Assembly: GCA_017303875.1 (NCBI GenBank)
Contig: JAFLBP010000047.1
Span: 1 to 37,524 of the forward strand
Direction of reading: 5' to 3'
DNA length: 37,524 nt
From: Chitinophagales bacterium
Lineage (GTDB): Bacteria; Bacteroidota; Bacteroidia; Chitinophagales; Saprospiraceae
Shown: positions 7,144 through 14,292 of the stretch, one piece after another
Numbering within the stretch: position 1 is the first letter of the stretch
Layout of the letters: each line of letters begins with the position of its first letter
Translations under genes and position numbers: made by a program
The notes under the pieces: generated by a model
The model's database searches: none
What the model was told of the DNA's origin: nothing
What the model saw: only the letters and a program-made list of their open reading frames with translations

Positions 7144-8676
7144 ATGCGCGATCTCAGTGATTTGGTTGGACTTGTAAATAAGTCCAAACTCAAAAGCAGT
7201 AGCGCATTTAAACTCATCATCGAACCCGGCTCCAAAATGGAGTTTCTGTTTGAGGCCATTGCCGACAAACGGGTACAAAGCGATGACGACGCGAAAGCGT
7301 TACTTGAAGCACAAGGCGACGACCCGTCCAAACTTTCCGGCTTGAAAAACAAGCTGAAAGATCGTCTGCTCGACTGCGTCTTCCTCCTCGATTTTAAAGA
7401 GTCCAGTTACTCCAACCGGCAGAAAGCATTTTTTGAATGTTACAAAAAATGGTCGGCCGCCATGACCCTGCTCATCCGCAACGTGAAGAGCACGGGTATC
7501 GACCTGCTGGAACGCCTGTTCCGACACAGCGCCCGTTTTGAATTTACCGAACTCTGCCTCGACATCCTGCGCGTGCTCAAGTTGCAATACAGCACCGTCA
7601 ATGGCGACGCCAAAGCCTATGACTGGGCCAAAACGGAGTATCAGAAATACGAGAAAATATGGGTTATGGAGAGCAAAGCCGAGGAGTACTACTCCGAGCT
7701 GATGCTCCAGTTTACCAACAGCAAATCCACCAAAACCGACCTGAAGGAGACGGCAGAAAAATACTACGCCGAGCTGAAGCCCTTTATGGATGAGTGTGGC
7801 TCTTTCAAGCTGCACCTGTTCGGGCGAATGATTCACCTGCTGGTGCACAATATCGTGAACGATTATGTGGAAGTAGCCAAACTCTGCGAGGAGGCCATCG
7901 CGTTTTTTGATAAAAAAGACTACGACAGCGGCCTGCCGCTCCAGGTGTTTTACTATAACCTGATCGTTTGCTACCTCCAGCTCAAGGAGTTTGAAAAAGG
8001 ACAGGAAATCATTACCCGTTGTGAAGAGTTTTTTGAAAAAGGCACCTTCAACTGGTTCAAGTTGCAGGAACTTTTCTTCCTGCTATCCATGCACACGGGC
8101 CACTACTCAGCCGCCTACCAAACCTTCGACCGCGTGACCACCTACCCGCGTTTTGAAGACAAAGAAGTGCAGATTGTGGAAATGTGGCGCATTTTTGAGG
8201 CTTACCTGTACTACCTGATTAAGGTGGAAAAAATACCGGCAAATGAAGTGTTGCCCCGCCACGCCAAGCTCAAAATGCAGAAAGTCCTCAACGACCTCGT
8301 TGTTTTTGTAAAAGACAAACGCGGCATGAATATTTCCATTCTTATTGTGGAAATCCTGTACACCATCGCCGAAAAAGACTACGAAACGGCCATTGAGCGC
8401 ATCGACGGTTTTGAAAAATACTGCTCCCGCTACCTGAAAGACCCGGATACTTTCCGCAGCAACAACTTCATCCGGATGCTGCTGCAAATCCCGCTGGCCA
8501 ACTTCCACAAGGAGGCCGTCAGCCGCAAAACGGAGAAATACCACAAGCTGCTCATCGGAAAACCGCTCGAAGCGGCCAACCAGGCCCACGAAATCGAGAT
8601 TGTGCCCTACGAAGCGCTGTGGAGCATCACGATGGACCTGCTGGATAACAAGATTTATAAGCGGAAGAAGCAGTAG
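7144..8676 (+). CDS. Helical-repeat (TPR-like) cytoplasmic protein, unknown function
   Basis: I do not recognise a family with a known function. The 510-residue product has no signal peptide or membrane segment. It is almost wholly charged amphipathic helix, with pairs of helices resembling degenerate TPR units, for example residues 270-420 (FYYNLIVCYLQLKEFEKGQE and similar blocks). It ends in a basic tail, KIYKRKKQ. ATG 7144 is the first start after an in-frame stop at 7108. The gene is alone on the plus strand and converges on the GtrA gene with a 4-base gap. It appears to be a lineage-specific scaffold or adaptor (inference). Confidence 0.75.
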   Translation: MRDLSDLVGLVNKSKLKSSSAFKLIIEPGSKMEFLFEAIADKRVQSDDDAKALLEAQGDDPSKLSGLKNKLKDRLLDCVFLLDFKESSYSNRQKAFFECYKKWSAAMTLLIRNVKSTGIDLLERLFRHSARFEFTELCLDILRVLKLQYSTVNGDAKAYDWAKTEYQKYEKIWVMESKAEEYYSELMLQFTNSKSTKTDLKETAEKYYAELKPFMDECGSFKLHLFGRMIHLLVHNIVNDYVEVAKLCEEAIAFFDKKDYDSGLPLQVFYYNLIVCYLQLKEFEKGQEIITRCEEFFEKGTFNWFKLQELFFLLSMHTGHYSAAYQTFDRVTTYPRFEDKEVQIVEMWRIFEAYLYYLIKVEKIPANEVLPRHAKLKMQKVLNDLVVFVKDKRGMNISILIVEILYTIAEKDYETAIERIDGFEKYCSRYLKDPDTFRSNNFIRMLLQIPLANFHKEAVSRKTEKYHKLLIGKPLEAANQAHEIEIVPYEALWSITMDLLDNKIYKRKKQ

Positions 8677-8680
8677 CCCC

Positions 8681-9073
8681 CTAACCCCCAAACGTAAACG
8701 TATAATTCGCACCGAAATTCCACAACATCACCACGCCGGTGGCAATGAGCTTGGACACGTAAAAGTTCATGCGCAGGCGCTCGTTGAGCACGTAAATGAT
8801 GGCGTTGTTCAGGGCCAGGCCCACCAGCGCTATGGCTGTAAATTTGGCAAACTGTACCGCCACATCGGGGTTGTGGTCTTCAAAGGTCCAGATGCGGTTG
8901 AGGATATAATTACTCACCACAGCACAGGCAAAGCCTGTGCTGTTGGCCACATATTGATTCAGTTTCAGCTTTTCTTTCAGCAGCCACGTAATCCCGAAAT
9001 CTACCACCACCCCGGAGGCCCCAACGACCCCGAATTTCAGGAATTTCCAAAAAAATGTACTCCAGTTGTTCAT
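8681..9073 (-). CDS. GtrA-like membrane protein
   Basis: The 130-residue protein has four transmembrane helices and the typical GtrA/PF04138 order: KFGVVGASGVVVDFG at the start, SNYILNRIWTF in the middle, and WNFGANYTFTF at the C-terminus. The start at 9073 is chosen because it gives the usual family length. The frame extends to 9187 but would then overlap the upstream gene. GtrA proteins are thought to help move lipid-linked sugars across the membrane. It follows a GT87-like glycosyltransferase gene by five bases, consistent with a shared role in envelope glycan assembly. Confidence 0.85.
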   Translation of the reverse strand: MNNWSTFFWKFLKFGVVGASGVVVDFGITWLLKEKLKLNQYVANSTGFACAVVSNYILNRIWTFEDHNPDVAVQFAKFTAIALVGLALNNAIIYVLNERLRMNFYVSKLIATGVVMLWNFGANYTFTFGG

Positions 9074-9078
9074 AGTGT

Positions 9079-10248
9079 TTATCGTGTGCTGTCCGGTGCT
9101 CGAAAAAAGTTGCGCAGCAACAATACGCTGATCCAGCTCCACAAGGCAATACAAGGTACCGCTTTCAGCACATAAGGCTTTACCCATTCATTGAGCCAGG
9201 CGCGCGGAAACAGATCGGTCGGCGTAATAGATGCTGCAAAGAACAGGACAAACAGGAATATTTTAGCTCCAAGGCTGCGCTCCGAAACGGCGTACCACAA
9301 GGCCGCGCCGCTCAAAGCGACCACAAAAGTAGGCGATTCGGCTTTGTGATTAAAAATTACGACCCACAAAAGCAACGAAGCCCACACCAAAACGCGATTT
9401 TTTACCTCCGGACGCCGCCCCGCCGCCAAAACACTGAGCAGCCACACGACTAATCCGGCCAAAGTAACGCCCAATTTGTCGGGCTGTAAGCCAAACCAGC
9501 TTTGCAGCCAGCCCTGTACCGATAAGCCCACGGAGGCATCGTGGTCGTTCAGCAGCAATTCTAACCACCAGCGGTATACCTGCTCTAATTGCGACCAGGG
9601 CAGCACCAGCAGCGGAATCAAAAACAAAAACACGCTCCAGCCCGTCAGCCAGGCTACAAAACGGCCCTTTTGCGGGTACAGCCACGCCAGCGCCGCCGCA
9701 AAAATACCGAAGATTTTGATAAAGGCCGACAAAGCCACCTGCGCCGCCGCCGACCAGGATTTGCCGCGTTCCATCGCCGCAAAGGCAAACAACAGGAGGG
9801 CCGCTGTGAGGCCGTTGCTCTGGCTGTTTTGCAGGGAAACCACTAACTCGGGCAGCACGAACCAGGCCATGAAGCGGCGCTGCCGCGCATCCAGGACGGG
9901 CAGGGCAAAAATGGCAGCCAGCAGGGTCCAGCTGTTCAGCAAATTCCAGAGGGGCAGACCGAGCCAGTCGGGCATTGCTGCAAAAGGCCCCATGCCCAGC
10001 GCAAAGGCCGGACTGTATTTGAACAGGTCCCATTGCTCGGCCGGGTAGGCGGCGTAGGGGTTCAGGTGTTGCAGAAGGTGGGTAAAGGCATTTCGGAAAA
10101 TGCGGTAGTTTTCATAGGCTGTCGGCTCGCCGGGTACGCGACTCAGGGAAAGGCGTTGCAGTGAAATGAGCACTGCCGCCAGTCCGTACACCATCCAGAG
10201 CAACAAGGGATGCTGCAATCCGAAACGTATGCGAGCTTTCAGGCGCAT
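9079..10248 (-). CDS. GT87/DUF2029-type integral membrane glycosyltransferase
   Basis: The 389-residue protein has about ten hydrophobic helices. It has a DUF2029-like N-terminal loop with YENYRIFRNAF, then NPYAAYP and WDLFKYSPAFAL. The pattern NPY...KYSP in the first extracytoplasmic loop is typical of GT87 polyprenol-phosphate-sugar transferases. The C-terminal part is a series of Leu/Ala-rich helices. It sits between a DUF6438 lipoprotein gene (3-base gap) and the GtrA gene (5-base gap). The donor and acceptor cannot be deduced. Confidence 0.75.
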   Translation of the reverse strand: MRLKARIRFGLQHPLLLWMVYGLAAVLISLQRLSLSRVPGEPTAYENYRIFRNAFTHLLQHLNPYAAYPAEQWDLFKYSPAFALGMGPFAAMPDWLGLPLWNLLNSWTLLAAIFALPVLDARQRRFMAWFVLPELVVSLQNSQSNGLTAALLLFAFAAMERGKSWSAAAQVALSAFIKIFGIFAAALAWLYPQKGRFVAWLTGWSVFLFLIPLLVLPWSQLEQVYRWWLELLLNDHDASVGLSVQGWLQSWFGLQPDKLGVTLAGLVVWLLSVLAAGRRPEVKNRVLVWASLLLWVVIFNHKAESPTFVVALSGAALWYAVSERSLGAKIFLFVLFFAASITPTDLFPRAWLNEWVKPYVLKAVPCIALWSWISVLLLRNFFRAPDSTR

Positions 10249-10251
10249 ATT

Positions 10252-10977
10252 TTAGTTGCGTTGTTGGGTTTCGCGGTTGGGCTGGGCTTCCAGCACCTCG
10301 TCGTCGGCTTTCAGCATTTCCAGCAGCAGTTTTTCCTGGATGCTGTCGGGGCTGTAGGAGATAAGCCAGATATTGGCTTCGCCGAGGCGGCGCACCAATT
10401 GCAGGCCGTTGTGCTGTCGAAAGGGAATGATCCAGTTGCCGGCATTAACTTCCGGTTTGAGTTTGACGATTACCTGGGCGCTGTTTTCGTTTTTTTCATT
10501 GGGGTTCACGCCGCGTTTTACCACAAATCCGTGGGCTTCGGCGAGGTCTTTCAGGTCGTTTTGCAGCACTAATAGTTGCATGGGCACGTCGGCGCTGCCC
10601 GAAACGGCGTGCGATAGTCCGGCGCGGTAGGCCGTGAGTGTGAAGCCCGGCGCATCGGCGATATGGGTCGGAATTTCCGTCGGGAATTGCCAGAGGTTGA
10701 CGGCTTCCACGCGGCGGCTGAGCGCGCTGAGTTCTGTAGGGGTAAGTTGAAATTCCGCTTTTCCCATGCGCTCCATGTTCCGGATACCTTCGTATTCCAC
10801 TTTGCCGTTTTCAAAAACAAGCAGGCGATATACCGGACAATAGCCGCGGCAGCCCGTTGTTTGCAGTTGTATCATGGGGCGGTCAGCGGCAGGAGTCTGT
10901 GCGTTCACCGGCGTTTTTTTATTGGATTTACAGGCAAAAAGGCCGATTAGCAGGAGTAAAAGCAGGTTTAGGCGCAT
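10252..10977 (-). CDS. DUF6438-like lipoprotein
   Basis: The 241-residue product starts with a lipoprotein signal peptide; the lipobox LFAC puts the lipidated Cys at residue 16. After a short linker comes a DUF6438-like domain beginning IQLQTTGCRGYCPVYRLLVF, with the conserved C-x3-C-P-x-Y, and continuing with GKVEYEG. The C-terminal 100 residues look like a separate alpha/beta domain with no recognised family. The function is unknown; it probably sits in the outer or inner membrane facing the periplasm. It is the first gene of a three-gene operon with the glycosyltransferase and GtrA genes. Confidence 0.75.
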   Translation of the reverse strand: MRLNLLLLLLIGLFACKSNKKTPVNAQTPAADRPMIQLQTTGCRGYCPVYRLLVFENGKVEYEGIRNMERMGKAEFQLTPTELSALSRRVEAVNLWQFPTEIPTHIADAPGFTLTAYRAGLSHAVSGSADVPMQLLVLQNDLKDLAEAHGFVVKRGVNPNEKNENSAQVIVKLKPEVNAGNWIIPFRQHNGLQLVRRLGEANIWLISYSPDSIQEKLLLEMLKADDEVLEAQPNRETQQRN

Positions 10978-10982
10978 TTTTT

Positions 10983-11200
10983 ATAGTGTTTTAGTGTTTT
11001 GGTATTTTAGTGTTTTCGAGTGTATTTGAGTGTGTTTTAGTGTTTTGGTATTTTAGTGTTTTCGTGGCAAAGGTAATGCTGCGACTTCTCATAAGTACAA
11101 GTACCCGCAAATACTAAAATACCAAAACACTCAAACACCAAAACACCAAAACACCAAAACACCAAAACACCAAAACACTCAAAACATTCATCACTCATCG
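10983..11200. repeat. Intergenic inverted-repeat element, copy A
   Basis: The left arm (10986-11064) is made of GTGTTTTAGTGTTTTGG-type words and the right arm (11113-11188) of the complementary AAACACCAA words. Between them is a core at 11067-11098 that recurs in copies B and C. The core includes TACCTTTG on the minus strand (11068-11075), a perfect -7 box about 90 bases before the DUF6438 gene. The element ends in CATCGTTAC, which overlaps the stop codon of the next gene at 11201. Confidence 0.85.
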
Positions 11201-12394
11201 TTACAGCGCAATTGCTTGTTCGATGTCGGCGATCAGGTCCTTTGGGTTTTCGATGCCGACCGAGAGGCGTACCAGGCCATCAGTGATGCCGTTGGCTTCG
11301 CGCAGGGTTTTATCGACGTGCAGGTGAGAGCTGGAAGCGGGGTGCAGGGCAAGGGTGTCCACATCGCCGAGGGTAGGAGCGAGGGAGCAGAGTTGCGAGC
11401 GGTTCATAAAGCGCAGTCCGGCCTCCATGCCGCCGCGCAGCTCGAAGCTGAGCATACCGCCAAAGCCGTTGCGCATTTGTCGGGAGGCTAATTCGTGGTC
11501 GGGGTGGGAACTCAGGCCGGGATAATTGACGCGTGCCACGGCAGGGTGTTGCTCCAGGAATTGCGCGATGGCCAAGGCGTTGCTGCTGTGACGTTCCATG
11601 CGCAGGGCTAAGGTTTTCATGCCGTTGTGCGTGAGCCAGGCTTCAAAAGGCGAGCAATTGGTGCCGGCGAGTTTCATGGCGTTCCACACTTTTTTGCGCG
11701 TCAGTTCGCGGTCGCGGCCGATGACTACCCCGGCGATGCTGTTGCCGTGTCCGTTGAGAAATTTGGTAGTGGAATGCACGATAAAATCCACACCATGCGC
11801 AAAAGGCTGCTGTATATAAGGTGTGGGGAAAGTGTTGTCGATGGCGCACCAGGCGTTGTAGCGGTGGGCCAGTTCGGAGAGTGCGGCAATGTCTACGCAG
11901 GCGAGGGTTGGGTTGGCCGGGGTTTCGCAGTAGAGCAGGCGGATTTCGGGGTGCTTGCGCAGCATGGTTTCTGCGGCATCTAAGTCGCGGAGATTGCAGA
12001 AGATGGTTTCAACGCCGAATTGTCCCAGTACCGAAACCAGCAACTGCGTGGTGCCGCCGTAGAGATTGCCTTGTGCCAGTACCTTATCGCCGGCTTTTAA
12101 CAAGCCAAAAAGCAGGGTTGAAATGGCCGACATGCCACTGCTGACCATTACGGCCGTCGCTTCAAAACCCAGTCCGTGCGTTTCCAGCGCGGCAATTTTA
12201 TCCGCTACCGCATCTACGGTCGGGTTGGCATAGCGGCTGTACGCGTGTCCGCTTTCAATATTGTTGAATATTTCAATTCCCTGATCGATGGTGTCGAAGG
12301 AAAAAGAAGAAGTGGCGTAAATGGGCAACACGTGCGGTGGCGTGCTGCGCGGATCCCGCACTTCGCGGGCGCTAAGCGTATCGAATGAAACCAT
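11201..12394 (-). CDS. PLP-dependent trans-sulfuration enzyme (methionine gamma-lyase / cystathionine gamma-synthase family)
   Basis: The 397-residue protein is a full-length Cys/Met metabolism PLP enzyme. The Schiff-base lysine is Lys211 in HSTTKFLNGHG. Asp186 in AIDNTF binds the pyridine nitrogen, Tyr112 in NLYGGT is the active-site tyrosine, and the YSRYANPT motif at 52-59 contacts phosphate in the tetramer. Family members cleave or form C-S bonds in methionine, cystathionine or homocysteine. Sequence inspection does not separate methionine gamma-lyase from cystathionine gamma-lyase/synthase or O-acetylhomoserine sulfhydrylase. The gene is flanked on both sides by intergenic repeat elements. 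Confidence 0.88.
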   Translation of the reverse strand: MVSFDTLSAREVRDPRSTPPHVLPIYATSSFSFDTIDQGIEIFNNIESGHAYSRYANPTVDAVADKIAALETHGLGFEATAVMVSSGMSAISTLLFGLLKAGDKVLAQGNLYGGTTQLLVSVLGQFGVETIFCNLRDLDAAETMLRKHPEIRLLYCETPANPTLACVDIAALSELAHRYNAWCAIDNTFPTPYIQQPFAHGVDFIVHSTTKFLNGHGNSIAGVVIGRDRELTRKKVWNAMKLAGTNCSPFEAWLTHNGMKTLALRMERHSSNALAIAQFLEQHPAVARVNYPGLSSHPDHELASRQMRNGFGGMLSFELRGGMEAGLRFMNRSQLCSLAPTLGDVDTLALHPASSSHLHVDKTLREANGITDGLVRLSVGIENPKDLIADIEQAIAL

Positions 12395-12747
12395 GTTTTG
12401 TAACGATGAATGTTTAGAGTGTTTGCGTGTTTTGGTGTTTGAGTACTTTCGTGAGTGCTCAGGCGCAGCGCCATTCGTGCATTCGTGGCAACATTTTGTA
12501 ACGACGAGTTTTTTGAGTGTTTTGGTGTTTTAGTGTGTTAGAATTTTAAGAGCAAAGGTAATGCTGTACTGCTCATAAGTACCCCAATGCTAAAACACTA
12601 AAATACCAAAACACTCAAACACCCCAAAAGCTCGTCGTTACAAAATGTTGCCACGAATGCACGAATGGCGCTGCGCCTGAGCACTCACGAAAACACTAAA
12701 ATACCAAAACACAAAAACACTCATCGTTCATCGTTCATCGTTACAAA
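12395..12747. repeat. Intergenic inverted-repeat element, copy B, with a 59-bp perfect inverted repeat
   Basis: Two arms of 59 bases, 12450-12508 and 12631-12689, are exact reverse complements. Between them are AT-rich GTGTTTTGG/CCAAAACAC words and the core at 12552-12582, which carries a minus-strand TACCTTTG (12553-12560) about 160 bases before the PLP enzyme gene. Outer words TGTAACGATGA (about 12400) and TCATCGTTAC (12721-12742) are also inverted. The right end overlaps the last codons of the cyclase gene. Confidence 0.9.
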
Positions 12748-14283
12748 ATACATTTCCTGCGGCGTTTTGTTTTTGATAGCGATTTTGCCGCGAGAAACGC
12801 AGCTGAACTCTTTGCCCACCACTTCATAAACGGCTTCACTGATGTTGATTTTGCCACCTTCTCCGGCTTGTTCGATGCGGGCAGCGGTGTTCACGGTATC
12901 ACCCCAGATATCAAAAGCGAATTTTTTGGAACCCACCACGCCGGCCACTACGGGGCCGCGGTGTATGCCGATGCGGGCGATGTACTGGGCCTGTTTTTGC
13001 TCGCTGCGCCGAAGGTTCCAGTCGTGGAGCCATTGTTGAATTTCCGTGGCTGCCAGAATCATCGCTTTGAGGCGATTGCCCTGCTCGGCGGCAGGCAGCC
13101 CGCTGGCGCACATGTACGCATCGCCGATGGTTTTGATTTTCTCCAGTCCGTGTTTGGTAATAATCTGGTCGAAGGCAGAGAAGGCGGTGTGCAGGTCTTC
13201 GACCAATTCCTGCGGCTGGCTGGCGCCTGCGATGTGTGTGAACCCGACAAAATCGGCGAACATCACACCGGCATCGGCGAAGTAGCGGGCCTGCGTATGT
13301 CCTTGTGAGATCAGCTCATCGGCGATGCTTTTGGGCAGGATGTTGAGCAGCAGTCCGTTGGCGCGCTGCTGTTCTTCGAGGATGATGCGGTTCTTGTCGG
13401 CCAGCGTGCGGGCGTGCTTGCGCGTGCGCAGGAAGCTGAAAACGGCAAAGCCGGCGAGGGCCAGCAGGCCGAGCATGGCGGCGATGTAAAATTTGTTGTT
13501 TTCCTGTTCTCGCTGCAAGGCCAACTGGGTGATTTCGGCGTTCAGGGCATCTTTTTCGGATTTGTACGACACCGAATCGAGCAGCGATTTTTGTTGCAAC
13601 ACCAGCATCTGGGTTTTAATCTGCTCCTCACTCATGCGGTCGAGTTCGGCCTGTTTGGCAGCCAGTTCTTCTTGTAATGCCTTGTTACTTTCCAGAATTT
13701 CCTGTTGTCCGGCGCTGAGGTTCGACTGTATCACCTTGAGCTGGCGTTCTATTTTACTCAACCCTCTGTTCTCGTGCTCCGATTCAGGGGCTGCGGCTGC
13801 GGCTGTTTTGCCAGCCAGTAATTCATCTATTTGTGCAGCTTGCTGGTTCAGGATCTCCAGCTCCCGGTTTCTGCCCGCTTTTTCGGCTAAGGCGCGGAGC
13901 TGATTGATGTTGTCGAGGGCGAGTTTTTTATTTGGCACTTTATTGTCCCGCAAAAGCCGCAGGCTTTGCTCAAACTTGCCTGCACTGCGCCGTTTTCCGG
14001 CGCCAACCATTGCCTTGCCTTCAGCGTTGAGGGCCTGCGCTCGCAAAGCAGGCTGGCGCAGGCGGGCCGCCAGTTCTTCGGCCTCCTCGGCGGCACTCTG
14101 GGCGCGGCTGTAATTGCCGGCTTGAATGCAGGCTTCGGCCAATGCGACGAGCTTTTCAATCCGTGGTACGCCCGAAGCGCCGGTAATATCCCGCTCTATA
14201 CGGGCGATGTTGTCATTTTGCCCCTTGAGCTGCATGGCCGACAGCAACAGGAGGATCAAAAGCGGAAGCAGTCTTGTTTTCAT
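12721..14283 (-). CDS. Membrane-anchored class III adenylate cyclase
   Basis: The start is ATG 14283; one more in-frame codon upstream is GTG. The 520-residue protein has a signal peptide (1-22), an extracytoplasmic helical-repeat and coiled-coil region (about 25-262) and one transmembrane helix (266-286). The cyclase domain spans about 335-515. Metal ligands are Asp344 (FADFVGFT) and Asp388 (TIGDAY). Lys384 and Asp458 are the adenine-specifying pair, and Asn465 and Arg469 the transition-state residues, so all catalytic positions are present and ATP is the predicted substrate. The last residues MNDER are encoded within an intergenic repeat. It follows priA by nine bases and may be cotranscribed with it. 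Confidence 0.88.
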   Translation of the reverse strand: MKTRLLPLLILLLLSAMQLKGQNDNIARIERDITGASGVPRIEKLVALAEACIQAGNYSRAQSAAEEAEELAARLRQPALRAQALNAEGKAMVGAGKRRSAGKFEQSLRLLRDNKVPNKKLALDNINQLRALAEKAGRNRELEILNQQAAQIDELLAGKTAAAAAPESEHENRGLSKIERQLKVIQSNLSAGQQEILESNKALQEELAAKQAELDRMSEEQIKTQMLVLQQKSLLDSVSYKSEKDALNAEITQLALQREQENNKFYIAAMLGLLALAGFAVFSFLRTRKHARTLADKNRIILEEQQRANGLLLNILPKSIADELISQGHTQARYFADAGVMFADFVGFTHIAGASQPQELVEDLHTAFSAFDQIITKHGLEKIKTIGDAYMCASGLPAAEQGNRLKAMILAATEIQQWLHDWNLRRSEQKQAQYIARIGIHRGPVVAGVVGSKKFAFDIWGDTVNTAARIEQAGEGGKINISEAVYEVVGKEFSCVSRGKIAIKNKTPQEMYFVTMNDER

Positions 14284-14292
14284 CACAATTGT

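Noticed and set aside
11113..11188. CRISPR-like appearance of the AAACACCAA array (also 6428-6668)
   Set aside because: The units are contiguous with no unique spacers, and there are no cas genes in the window.
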